The notes below the pieces were generated by a model that saw only the letters and a program-made list of their open reading frames with translations, was not told the origin of the DNA and made no database searches. From Citrifermentans bremense R1 (GTDB lineage: Bacteria; Desulfobacterota; Desulfuromonadia; Geobacterales; Geobacteraceae): 64,000 bases of DNA. Every line of letters starts with the position of its first letter. The stretch's first letter is position 1. Made by a program: the position numbers and the translations under genes. Below, one piece after another: positions 25,128 through 33,524 of this stretch. Where the stretch lies: NCBI RefSeq assembly GCF_000426865.1, contig NZ_AUGE01000001.1, positions 1 to 64,000 on the forward strand, in the 5' to 3' direction.

Positions 25128-26255
25128 TCAGCTTACCCGGCACAACTGGCGGTACAGCGACAGGTAACCCGCCACCATCTTGGCTGCGGTGAATTTGCGG
25201 CTTTGCGCCAGAGCCTTGTTCCCCAGGCTCTCCTGCCTTGCGCGGTCGGCGCAGAGCCGGCAGAGTTCCTCCTGGAGCAGGTCGGGGGAATCAGGGTCCA
25301 CGAAGATCGCGGCGCTGTCCCACAGTTCGCGCAGGCTCGGGATGTCGCCAAGCACGAGGGCGCAGCCCGAAAGCGCCGCCTCCAGCACGGTGAGGCCGAA
25401 AGGCTCGTAGCGCGCCGGCAGCGCGTAGACCGAGGCCGCCGCGTACCAGGGGGCCAGCTCGTCGGGGGATAGGAAACCGAGCCGGTTCACCCCGTCCATG
25501 GTCACGCTCCCCCCGCCGGGGTGGTTGATCTCGCCTGCGACGTACACCGGCCAGGGGAGGTCGTAGGCGTTTTTTACCAGGGCGCCGATGTTCTTCGCCT
25601 CGTCCCAGACCCTCCCTACCGAGAGGATGAAATCCTGCTTATGGCCGGGGCGGAACCTGGTGCGGCTGCGGGCGTTATGAACCACCCTCCCCTCGGGAAG
25701 GGGGAGGTACAGCTTCTGGATGTTCTGAAGCATGGCGGCCGAAGGGGCCGCGACGAGGTCGGCGGCGGCGAGTCCCTGCGCCACCCGCTGCCGGTATTGC
25801 TGATACCTGGAGGGAAGATCCTCCCGCCGCACCGCCTGCCACCAGGAGAGGAGGCAGGAGTGGGCGACCACGAGGCAGGGGCTCTGCCATGGGAGCGCGG
25901 CGTGGGCGTAGCCGTTGAGGTGCACCAGGTCCGGGCGCAGGCGGTCCTCCAGTTCCAGGAGCCAGGCCCCGCTTCGCTCCACGTCGGCCCAGGGGTCGTC
26001 CATCCACTCCAGCCGGTAGCCGCTTTCATACAGGGTAACGTTCCCTTCGTCCGCCACCTCGCGCCGCTGCTCCCGGGAAAGTGGCTGCCCCATGGTGGCG
26101 AGAGCCACCTCCACCCCGAACACGGAAAGGCCGCGCGCAAGCTCCAGCACGTAGGTCCAGACGCCGCCGATGGGATCCGCGGTCATCAGGATCAGTCGGG
26201 GCGGAGCCGAGACGCCCCCCTCGTCGCACCCTTTTTTGTAATCCGTCCCGGTCAT
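25128..26255 (-). CDS. Family 4 glycosyltransferase
   Basis: A 375-residue GT4-type retaining glycosyltransferase. It has the glycine-rich acceptor loop TADPIGGVWTYVLELARGL near the N-terminus, SVGRVWDEAKN at the start of the second domain, and the E-x7-E signature in PARYEPFGLTVLEAALSG. The start at 26255 is chosen over 26309 because the extension is Arg-rich and follows C-rich intergenic DNA; the exact start is unsure. It is distinct in family from the three CgeB-like enzymes downstream. Confidence 0.85.
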   Translation of the reverse strand: MTGTDYKKGCDEGGVSAPPRLILMTADPIGGVWTYVLELARGLSVFGVEVALATMGQPLSREQRREVADEGNVTLYESGYRLEWMDDPWADVERSGAWLLELEDRLRPDLVHLNGYAHAALPWQSPCLVVAHSCLLSWWQAVRREDLPSRYQQYRQRVAQGLAAADLVAAPSAAMLQNIQKLYLPLPEGRVVHNARSRTRFRPGHKQDFILSVGRVWDEAKNIGALVKNAYDLPWPVYVAGEINHPGGGSVTMDGVNRLGFLSPDELAPWYAAASVYALPARYEPFGLTVLEAALSGCALVLGDIPSLRELWDSAAIFVDPDSPDLLQEELCRLCADRARQESLGNKALAQSRKFTAAKMVAGYLSLYRQLCRVS

Positions 26256-26313
26256 GGCAACTGCCGTCCTCCTCCTCTCTCTCCTCCCCCTCCGGGGGCG
26301 GGGACTCAAGCGG

Positions 26314-27315
26314 CTACCTGCCGTAGGCCGCGTCCAAAACCGCCGCCACCTGGACCAGGTTTTCCGCCTGGGGGTTGTAGCTCCCTCCCCCGGTCCTCAA
26401 CTGACGCACCCAGTCCACGGCGCACCTCCCCCCCCAGTCGTCCGGCGGGGTGGCGATGGTCTCTGCGCTGGTGCCGCGGAAATGCTCGGCGACGAAGTCG
26501 TAGAAGGAGCCTTGGACGTTCCGGAAAGCGACCCCTCCCTGGGTCCCGTAGAAGCTCGACTCGATCACCGCGTCCCGCCCCGCGGAAACGTTCCAGGAGC
26601 AGGCCACCCGCACCGCGTGCCCGTTTTCCAGCACCAGCGAGACGACGGCGTAGTCCTCGACCTTGCCGGATCCCCCTTTGAGCCTCTGGCCACCCGAGAA
26701 GATGGAGCTGGAGACGCTGCGAACCTGGGGGTAGTCGAAAAACCAGAGGGCGAGATCGACCAGGTGGCTCCCGAGATCCATAAGGCACCCCCCGCCCGAA
26801 AGTTCGGCGTCGTAAAACCATGCCTTGTCCGGGCCGTAGGCGTTATGGAAGACGAGGTCGGCGGCGTAGACTTCGCCGAGTTCGCCGGAGCTGACCAGTT
26901 GGTGCATCTTTTGGACGGCATCGGTGAAACGGTAGGAGAAGTCGACGCCCAAGAGGCGGTTGGCCGCCCGGGCCGAGTTCACCACCATCTGCGCCTCGTA
27001 GGCACTCCTGCCCAGAGGCTTCTGGCAAAATACCGAGAGCCCCGCCTCCAGCGCCCTTACCGCCTGGGAGCAGTGCCCGGCGCTGGGTGTGGCTATCACC
27101 ACCGCGTCGAGCCCAAGCTCAAGAAGCGCGTCCAGCGAGTCGACCACCAAGGCGCCGGGGGCGAGCTTTGCCGCGTCGCTGGCGTTTTCCCGGCAGACGT
27201 CGGCGATGCATGCTACTTCGGCTTCTCTACTTTCCAGTATCGCCTTCAGGCGATGGCGACCGATCCAGCCGGTCCCCAGGAAACCTATTCTAGGGAGTGG
27301 TTGCTTTTTCTTCAT
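26314..27315 (-). CDS. Gfo/Idh/MocA-family oxidoreductase
   Basis: A 333-residue NAD(P)-dependent sugar oxidoreductase. The N-terminal Rossmann motif is IGFLGTGWIGRHRLKA, followed by DAVVIATPSAGHCSQAV and the conserved EAGLSVFCQKPLGRS (Glu-Lys-Pro type Lys). A C-terminal GFO/IDH sheet domain has GGCLMDLGSHLVDLALWF. GGGGAAG lies before the ATG. In this operon it may oxidise or epimerise a nucleotide sugar or inositol-like precursor. It begins 12 bases after the broken alcohol dehydrogenase gene. Confidence 0.88.
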   Translation of the reverse strand: MKKKQPLPRIGFLGTGWIGRHRLKAILESREAEVACIADVCRENASDAAKLAPGALVVDSLDALLELGLDAVVIATPSAGHCSQAVRALEAGLSVFCQKPLGRSAYEAQMVVNSARAANRLLGVDFSYRFTDAVQKMHQLVSSGELGEVYAADLVFHNAYGPDKAWFYDAELSGGGCLMDLGSHLVDLALWFFDYPQVRSVSSSIFSGGQRLKGGSGKVEDYAVVSLVLENGHAVRVACSWNVSAGRDAVIESSFYGTQGGVAFRNVQGSFYDFVAEHFRGTSAETIATPPDDWGGRCAVDWVRQLRTGGGSYNPQAENLVQVAAVLDAAYGR

Positions 27316-27327
27316 TGCTTCCCCTTT

Positions 27328-28147
27328 TTAATGATCGATCCGGATGATCCCTTTCAGGAAGCCGTCCGGCCGCTGGTCCAGCGCCCGGTACGCTTCCCCC
27401 AGCTGCTCCAGCGCATAGGTGTGGGTGATCAGCTCGTCGAGGGCAAAAAGGCCGGCATCGACGGCCTCGATGCCGGCCAGCATCCCCTCCAGGTACACCT
27501 TGGGGTCGCGCTCGTGGGCGTTGATCACGTCCACCCCCTTCCAGTTCCAGAGCTGGACGTTCACCTGGCGCATGCCGTCCTGGTGGAACCCGGCGATGAC
27601 GATCTTCCCACGCTCGCGCACCAGTTCGCCGGCGACGTCGAGCGGCCACTGGTACCCGGTCGCCTCGATGACCCGGTCGCACCCTTTGCCCGCGGTAAGC
27701 TCCCGGACCCGGTCCAGGACCTTTTGACGATCGTCCAGCGGCACGGTCTCCGATGCGCCGCAGCGCCTGGCTGATTCCAGCGCGTACCCCCGGCGGGAGA
27801 GCGCTATCACCCTCGCGCCCCGGGCCGCGGCGAGCGAAATGAAGATGGCGCCCAAGAATCCGGCGCCGATCACCGCAACCGTCTGCCCCGGCTCGATGGC
27901 GCTGCGCCTGAAGACGTTCATGGCGCAGCCGATGCACCCTCCCCCACCCCTCGTGCCCGGGGAAGCCGGGCTGCGCGGGATAGTCGAACCAGGACCTTCC
28001 CTGCCAAAGCGGGAGATTGGAGGCGCAGACGCCGCAACCCTCCACCCGCACAACAACTTCCCCCCTGCCGGCCGCAGGGCGCGCCACCAGTTCTACCCGC
28101 GACCGCCCCGGACCGGTGATCACCGCAGCCTCCATCACATCGCTCAT
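27328..28147 (-). pseudogene. Zinc alcohol dehydrogenase gene with internal deletion and frameshift
   Basis: The first 65 residues (from ATG 28147, overlapping the upstream stop as TGATG) are a good MDR dehydrogenase start: VEGCGVCASNLPLWQG then PGFPGHEGWG. At about 27945 the frame changes, and the protein resumes in another frame at IGCAMNVFRRSAIEPGQTVA, with the Rossmann motif GAGFLGA and an intact C-terminus. Some 60-75 residues of the GroES-like domain are absent. The catalytic domain is therefore incomplete and the gene probably inactive, unless this is an assembly error. It lies in an otherwise intact operon. Confidence 0.8.
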
Positions 28148-30201
28148 CAGATCGCCTCCGCACCCGTCGCCGGGTACCTTTGCTTGTCGAAGCTCCCGGC
28201 GCCGCGCGCCGGCGAGTGCATCGTTTCCAGGAGCCAGTCGTACAGCCTGCGCACCCCCTCGGCGACCGAGTGCCGCGGCGTCCATCCGGTCGCCTTGCAG
28301 AACTTCCTGGTGTCGGAGACGTAGTACCTCTGGTCCCCGGTGCGCCAGTCGTCGCGCAGTATGGTGGGAAGGGTGCCGTGCAGATCGCCCAAAAGATCCA
28401 AAAGTTCCAAGAGGCTTATGGTGCGGGCGGGGCCGCCGCCGATGTTGAAGGCCTGCCCCGCTATGCGCGGCATGATGTCCCGCGCCCGGCACATGGCGTC
28501 CACCAGGTCCTCAACGAAGAGGAGATCCCGGATCTGGCAGCCGTCCCCGTAGAGGGTGATGGGCTCCCCCTTCATGGTCTGTATGGCGAAGTGCGCCACC
28601 CACCCCTGGTCCTCGTTGCCGTACTGGTGCGGGCCGTAGATGCAGCTCATCCGGAAGACCGCGGCGTCGATGCCGAAGCTGCGGGCGTAGTCCAGGACGT
28701 ATTGGTCGGCGCATCCCTTGGAGCAGCCGTAGGGGCTCAGGAAATCGAGCGGGGTCCCCTCTCCCAGCCCGTGGGAGCGGAGCTGCGGGTCGAGCGGCTC
28801 GTAGCGCACCCCGTTTTTCCGGACGCCGCACCCCTCGATGGCACCGTACACCTTGTTGGTGGAGGTGTAGAGAAGCGAGGGAGGGGTCTTCGCCTTGCGG
28901 ATCGCCTCCAGGAGCGAGAAGGTCCCCTGGGCGTTGATGGCGAAGTCGTTGGCGGGGTTGTCGATACTGGTGGTGACCGCTACCTGGGCCGCGAAGTGGA
29001 AGACCTGTTTCGCCTCACTTACCGCCTGCTCCAGAAGCAGAGAGTTGCGGGTGTCCCCTATCACCACCTGCAGCCTTTCGCCGCAGTTGTCCATGAGCCA
29101 GAGGAGGTTCTTCTCGACCCCTGCGCGGGAGAGGTTGTCGTAGAGGATCACCCTCTCCCCCTGCGCCACCAGGTGCTGCACCAGGTTGGTCCCGATGAAC
29201 CCGGCCCCACCGGTGACGAGCACCGCCTTATCGGTCCCGCCACTGTCTGCCCTTGCGGCGCTCCCCGCGGCTACCACCCGCTTCAGGGAGGAAAGCGTAC
29301 CCTCCTGGAGCAGGCGGTAGAGGAGCTTGGGCGTTGCGTCCGCCTTCCTCAAGCCGAAATAGTACTCGCGCTCGTCCAGATGGTAGCGGTCCACCGCGCA
29401 AAGAGACGGATCGAGATCGTCCACGCCGTACCAGTAGACACGCTGCGCCGGGGCGGCTAGGAAATCGAGGAAGACCTTGGCCTGCTTGAACTCGTCGTGC
29501 TGCCAGGTGGAGAAGCCCGCCTCGGTGACCCAGATCTCGCAGGCGCACCCCCTCTCGTCGAGGATCTCCCGCACCATGGCGATGTTGCGCTGCCACCCCT
29601 TCCAGGTGTAATCGAAGATGTCCGGGAAGCCGTGGATCCCCACCACGTCGATGTAATCCATCACCCCCAGCTCGAACATCCGGCAGAGCCAGTGGCCGTC
29701 GATGGGGCTCATCCCCCCGAGGACGGTCTTCTTGCCGCGCTTTCTGGCCCAGTAGGCCGCCCCGCCGATCATCTCCCCGAAGGAGCTCCAGTGCGGGTCC
29801 AGGGTCCAGTCCCACTCGCTCAGGTTGTTAGGCTCGTTCCAGAGCTCCAGGTACTCGAAATGCTCCCCGAAGGCGGTGATGAAAAGGTCGATGAAGTCGG
29901 CGTAATCCTTGGGACGACGCGGGGGGGAAGAGCTCTTCGCCTCGATCCCGATGGAGGGGGGGGTGTAAAGCACGCAAGGGAGCAGCTCCACCTCCCGCGC
30001 CAGCCGCGGGATGAGCCAGTCGTACCAACTCTTCCCCTCGCTCGTGTACCAGTCCGCCCAGGAGATCCCGGTCCGCAGGCTCTTGGCGCCGATCGCCTTC
30101 ATGTCGCAAAGGACCCGTTCCACCCGTTCCCGCTCGCCCGGCCGGAACCACTCCACTATGCCGAAGTCTCCCGGTACCGCTTCGCTGCTCGCCCTTCTCA
30201 T
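28147..30201 (-). CDS. Fusion of glycoside hydrolase (clan A-like) and NAD-dependent sugar epimerase
   Basis: A 684-residue two-domain protein. Residues 1 to about 350 form a TIM-barrel glycosidase similar to GH39-type enzymes, with the acid/base Glu in ELWNEPNN (E123) and the nucleophile Glu in WVTEAGFSTW (E227). Residues from about 365 form an extended SDR epimerase/dehydratase with TGGAGFIGTN, STNKVYG and YGCSKGCADQY (YxxxK). ATG 30201 overlaps the stop of the other epimerase gene (ATGA); the open frame upstream of it is not coding. No signal peptide is present, so both activities are cytoplasmic. One polypeptide may both trim and make a sugar, or the hydrolase fold may act on the nucleotide sugar. 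Confidence 0.87.
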   Translation of the reverse strand: MRRASSEAVPGDFGIVEWFRPGERERVERVLCDMKAIGAKSLRTGISWADWYTSEGKSWYDWLIPRLAREVELLPCVLYTPPSIGIEAKSSSPPRRPKDYADFIDLFITAFGEHFEYLELWNEPNNLSEWDWTLDPHWSSFGEMIGGAAYWARKRGKKTVLGGMSPIDGHWLCRMFELGVMDYIDVVGIHGFPDIFDYTWKGWQRNIAMVREILDERGCACEIWVTEAGFSTWQHDEFKQAKVFLDFLAAPAQRVYWYGVDDLDPSLCAVDRYHLDEREYYFGLRKADATPKLLYRLLQEGTLSSLKRVVAAGSAARADSGGTDKAVLVTGGAGFIGTNLVQHLVAQGERVILYDNLSRAGVEKNLLWLMDNCGERLQVVIGDTRNSLLLEQAVSEAKQVFHFAAQVAVTTSIDNPANDFAINAQGTFSLLEAIRKAKTPPSLLYTSTNKVYGAIEGCGVRKNGVRYEPLDPQLRSHGLGEGTPLDFLSPYGCSKGCADQYVLDYARSFGIDAAVFRMSCIYGPHQYGNEDQGWVAHFAIQTMKGEPITLYGDGCQIRDLLFVEDLVDAMCRARDIMPRIAGQAFNIGGGPARTISLLELLDLLGDLHGTLPTILRDDWRTGDQRYYVSDTRKFCKATGWTPRHSVAEGVRRLYDWLLETMHSPARGAGSFDKQRYPATGAEAI

Positions 30202-31319
30202 AGCGTCAACCCCCGCTGGGTGAGTTCGGCATGCGCCTCGGAGACGCGGTCGATCGCCACCTCCCCTTCCAGCCAGCCGGCCAGTTCGGCAAGCCCATCG
30301 TCGAAGGAGACCCTCGGGGCGTATCCCAGGATGGAGCGGGCGGAGCTTATGTCGGCGAAGCAGTGCCTGATGTCGCCGGCCCGGTAGTTGCCGGTGATCT
30401 CCGGCTCGATCCCGTCGCAGTTGAGCACCCGGCGGAAGCGCTGCAGCAGCTCGAGGACGCTGACATTGGCCCCGCTGCCGATGTTGAAGAGCTGCGCCTG
30501 CTGCTGGTCCACCTGGAGCGCGAGCCGGCAGGCCGAAACCACGTCGTGCACGCTGACGAAGTCCCGCTGCTGCAGCCCGTCCTCGTAGATGCGCGGCGGG
30601 TTGCCGTTCATGAGCCTGGAGGCGAAGATGGCGAGCACCCCGGTGTAGGGGTTGGAGAGCGCCTGCCTGGTGCCGTAGACGTTGAAAAAGCGCAGGGCGA
30701 TCACCGGTATGCGGTAACACTCCCCGACGATGAGCGCCATCCGCTCCTGGTCGTACTTGGATAGGGCGTAGACCGAGGCGAGCGACGGCGACTTGTCCTC
30801 AGGGGTTGCCACCGGGCGCAGCGGCTCGCTCCTGCGGTTGAACGGCTCCCAGCGCCCCCGCTGCAACTGCTCCAAGGGACGCCGGACGTCGTCGTAGCAA
30901 AGCCCGTCGGCGTCCAGGTAGCGCCCCTCGCCGTAGATGCTCATGCTTGAGGCGACGATCAGCTTGCGATGCCCCTTGGCGTGGGCCATCGCCTCCAGGA
31001 GCACCGCAGTCCCGCAGTTGTTGACGGAGGTGTACTGCTCGATCTCGTACATGCTCTGGCCGACGCCCACCATGGAGGCCAGGTGGAAGACCGCCTCGGT
31101 CCCGGCAAGCGCCCTCTGCACCGCGGACGCGTCCCGCACGTCCCCCTTGATCAGCTCGACCTCCGGATCCAGGTAGCCGGGTCGCCTCCCGTCCGGTCCA
31201 TGCACCTGCGGCACGAGGCTGTCCAGAACGCGGACGCGGTAACCGTGACGAAGAAGCTCATCTGCCAGGTGAGATCCAATGAATCCGGCTCCCCCCGTGA
31301 TTAGAACGCTCCCTGCCAT
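30198..31319 (-). CDS. NAD-dependent nucleotide-sugar epimerase/dehydratase
   Basis: A 373-residue extended SDR. It has the NAD motif TGGAGFIGSHLADELL, then VFHLASMVGVGQS, and the catalytic YALSKYDQER (YxxxK), followed by RFFNVYGTRQ. A strong AAGGAGGG site precedes ATG 31319. It is the first gene of the saccharide operon; the second overlaps it by 4 bases. The likely substrate is a UDP- or dTDP-sugar; 4-epimerase or 4,6-dehydratase cannot be told apart from sequence. A sigma70-like promoter lies about 90 bases upstream. Confidence 0.88.
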   Translation of the reverse strand: MAGSVLITGGAGFIGSHLADELLRHGYRVRVLDSLVPQVHGPDGRRPGYLDPEVELIKGDVRDASAVQRALAGTEAVFHLASMVGVGQSMYEIEQYTSVNNCGTAVLLEAMAHAKGHRKLIVASSMSIYGEGRYLDADGLCYDDVRRPLEQLQRGRWEPFNRRSEPLRPVATPEDKSPSLASVYALSKYDQERMALIVGECYRIPVIALRFFNVYGTRQALSNPYTGVLAIFASRLMNGNPPRIYEDGLQQRDFVSVHDVVSACRLALQVDQQQAQLFNIGSGANVSVLELLQRFRRVLNCDGIEPEITGNYRAGDIRHCFADISSARSILGYAPRVSFDDGLAELAGWLEGEVAIDRVSEAHAELTQRGLTL

Positions 31320-31643
31320 AAGGCCCTCCTTGGCTTGACGGGATATGCTGCAGGCCATTTATCTAATTAGCACCAAGTTAATCGCTTTAAATTAATAGAA
31401 GCCAATACTAGCAGTGTGACTTTTCATGTCAAACGTTTTTTGCTGCTGTTAATGCAAAATCACCCAATAACTTGGCAGATATTGGCAGCGCCACCCTATC
31501 TTCTCGCGGTCTTCCGCTTCGAAGCCGCTTCAAAGTTCATGAAAGTCTTGGATGAACGACAAGAAACCGGCAGGTGCGGTTTTAAAATTTGCGAACTATG
31601 TTATTTTTAGAGCCTGTTAATTTTAATAAGACCGGAGGTAGCG
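31320..31643. other. Divergent promoter region between saccharide operon and treZ
   Basis: This 324-base AT-rich stretch is in contrast to its surroundings. It contains the promoter candidate at 31405-31432 and no coding sequence that I trust. Confidence 0.7.
31405..31432 (-). promoter_or_regulatory. Candidate sigma70 promoter of the saccharide operon
   Basis: On the minus strand, TTGACA (31432-31427) and TAGTAT (31410-31405) are separated by 16 bases. The -35 is a perfect consensus. It would give a leader of about 80 bases before ATG 31319. Confidence 0.5.
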
Positions 31644-33524
31644 ATGGCTGCGCTGCAAAGACGGCTGCCCATGGGAGCGGAGATTGTCCCGGAAGGTGTC
31701 CACTTCCGAGTTTGGGCCCCGGCGCACAGGAAGGTGGAGGTGGTGCTGGAGGGAGGGGCAGGCCAGGGGAGTTCGGTGGAGCTGGAATCGGAGGAGGAAG
31801 GTTTTTTTGCCGGATTAAGCCGCGAGGCGCGGGCGGGGTCGTTGTACCGCTATCGGCTGGACGAGGCAGGAAACCTCCACCCCGATCCCGCCTCGCGCTT
31901 CCAGCCCGACGGTCCGCACGGCCCCTCGCGGGTGGTCGACCCTTCCAAATACAGGTGGAGCGATGGCGAATGGCCCGGGGTCGTGCGCGAGGGGCACGTG
32001 ATCTACGAGATGCACCTGGGGACCTATACCCAGGAAGGGAGTTGGCGGGCGGCGGCGGACCAGCTCCAGGAACTGAAGGAGTTGGGGATCACCCTGGTAG
32101 AGGTGATGCCGGTGGCGGATTTCCCCGGCAGGTTCGGCTGGGGGTACGACGGGGTGAACCACTTCGCCCCCGCGAGGCTTTACGGCGAGCCCGACGACAT
32201 GCGCAGCTTCGTGGACAAGGCCCACCGCCTGGGGCTCGGGGTGTTGCTGGACGTGGTCTACAACCACTTCGGCCCGGAAGGGAACTACCTGGCCCAGTTC
32301 TCCCAGTACTACTACGCGGAAGAGGACGGCGAATGGGGCAAGGCGATGAACTTCGACGGCAGGCGCAGCCGCCCGGTAAGGGAGTTCTTCGCCAGCAACG
32401 CCGCCTACTGGATCGACGAGTTCCACCTGGACGGCCTGCGCTTCGACGCCACCCACGCCATTCACGACGACTCCCCCATCCACGTCCTGGGGGAGATCAC
32501 CGAAAAGGCGCGGATAGCCGCCGGCAAGCGCGCCATCTTACTAGTGGCCGAGAGCGAGAACCAGGACGCGCGCTGCCTGCGCGATAAGGAAGCCGGCGGC
32601 TTCGGCATGGACGCGGTCTGGAACGACGACTTCCACCACAGCGCCTACGTGGCGCTCACCGGCTACCACGACGCCTACTACTCGGAATACTTCGGCTCGC
32701 CGCAGGAGCTGGCCTCGGCTGCCAAGTGGGGCTACCTGTACCAGGGGCAGTTCTACTTCTGGCAGGGGAAAAGGCGCGGCTCCCCAACCATCGGCGTGAG
32801 CCCTGCCTGCTTCGTCAACTACATCCAAAACCACGACCAGATCGGCAACTCCGCCTGGGGGATGAGGATCGACCGGCTCACGAACCCTGCGGCGCTCCGG
32901 ACCATGACGGCGTTCCTGATGCTCGCCCCGCAGACCCCGATGATCTTCCAGGGGCAGGAGTTTTCCGCAAGCTCTCCATTTATGTACTTCGCGGACCTGA
33001 GCCCGGAGATCTCGCAGGCGGTGCACGCCGGCCGCATCGAGTACCTGAAGCAGTTCACCAACATAGACGCCCCCGAGATCATCGACTCGATAGACAAGCC
33101 GTACGAGGTGGAGACCTTCAAGCAGTCGCGGCTCCACTTAAAGGAGCGCGAGCGGCACGCGAAGACCTACGCGCTCTACCGCGACCTGATCCGGCTGCGG
33201 CGCGAGGACCGGGTCTTCAGCCGCGGCTACGCCTGCCATATCGAGGGGGCGGTGCTGGGGGCGAGCGCCTTTTTGCTCCGCTATTTCCTGGAGGGGGAGC
33301 AGCGCCTGCTCCTGATCAACCTGGGGCGCGAGCTGCACCTGGTGCCGATCCCGGAGCCTATGCTGGCGCCGCCGGAGGGATGCGACTGGGAGATCCTCTG
33401 GACCAGCGAGAAGCTGGAATTCGGCGGCTCGGGAACGCCGAAGCTCGACACGGAGAAATTTTGGCGCATACAGGGGAACGCGGCGGTGGTGCTGATTCCG
33501 GTCCGCCAGGGAGAAGAGCCATGA
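31644..33524 (+). CDS. treZ: Malto-oligosyltrehalose trehalohydrolase TreZ
   Basis: A 626-residue GH13 enzyme that releases trehalose from maltooligosyltrehalose. An N-terminal E-set domain (about 1-105, VHFRVWAPAHRKVEVVL) is followed by the GH13 barrel. Visible are DVVYNHFGPEGNY, the nucleophile Asp in DGLRFDATHAI (about 268), the acid Glu in LLVAESEN and the transition-state Asp in NYIQNHDQIGN. CGGAGG lies before ATG 31644. It overlaps the debranching gene by 4 bases. The partner TreY is not in this window, so maltooligosyltrehalose must be made elsewhere in the genome. Confidence 0.93.
   Translation: MAALQRRLPMGAEIVPEGVHFRVWAPAHRKVEVVLEGGAGQGSSVELESEEEGFFAGLSREARAGSLYRYRLDEAGNLHPDPASRFQPDGPHGPSRVVDPSKYRWSDGEWPGVVREGHVIYEMHLGTYTQEGSWRAAADQLQELKELGITLVEVMPVADFPGRFGWGYDGVNHFAPARLYGEPDDMRSFVDKAHRLGLGVLLDVVYNHFGPEGNYLAQFSQYYYAEEDGEWGKAMNFDGRRSRPVREFFASNAAYWIDEFHLDGLRFDATHAIHDDSPIHVLGEITEKARIAAGKRAILLVAESENQDARCLRDKEAGGFGMDAVWNDDFHHSAYVALTGYHDAYYSEYFGSPQELASAAKWGYLYQGQFYFWQGKRRGSPTIGVSPACFVNYIQNHDQIGNSAWGMRIDRLTNPAALRTMTAFLMLAPQTPMIFQGQEFSASSPFMYFADLSPEISQAVHAGRIEYLKQFTNIDAPEIIDSIDKPYEVETFKQSRLHLKERERHAKTYALYRDLIRLRREDRVFSRGYACHIEGAVLGASAFLLRYFLEGEQRLLLINLGRELHLVPIPEPMLAPPEGCDWEILWTSEKLEFGGSGTPKLDTEKFWRIQGNAAVVLIPVRQGEEP

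Noticed and set aside
26254-27774. A 506-codon plus-strand frame over the oxidoreductase genes
   Set aside because: Antisense to the Gfo/Idh gene and the 3' part of the dehydrogenase, both of which have recognisable motifs.
30202-30720. In-frame upstream extension of the hydrolase-epimerase fusion
   Set aside because: It overlaps the well-supported epimerase gene in another frame, is Arg/Ala-rich, and the ATG at 30201 with ATGA coupling and homology starts explains the gene.
31471-31487. TGGCAG/TTGGCAG as a sigma54 promoter before treZ
   Set aside because: The GG and GC elements are one base too close (9 instead of 10 between them) and the sequence does not fit otherwise.
32726-33520. In-frame upstream extension of the debranching enzyme
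   Set aside because: It lies within treZ in a different frame; family homology begins at ATG 33521.
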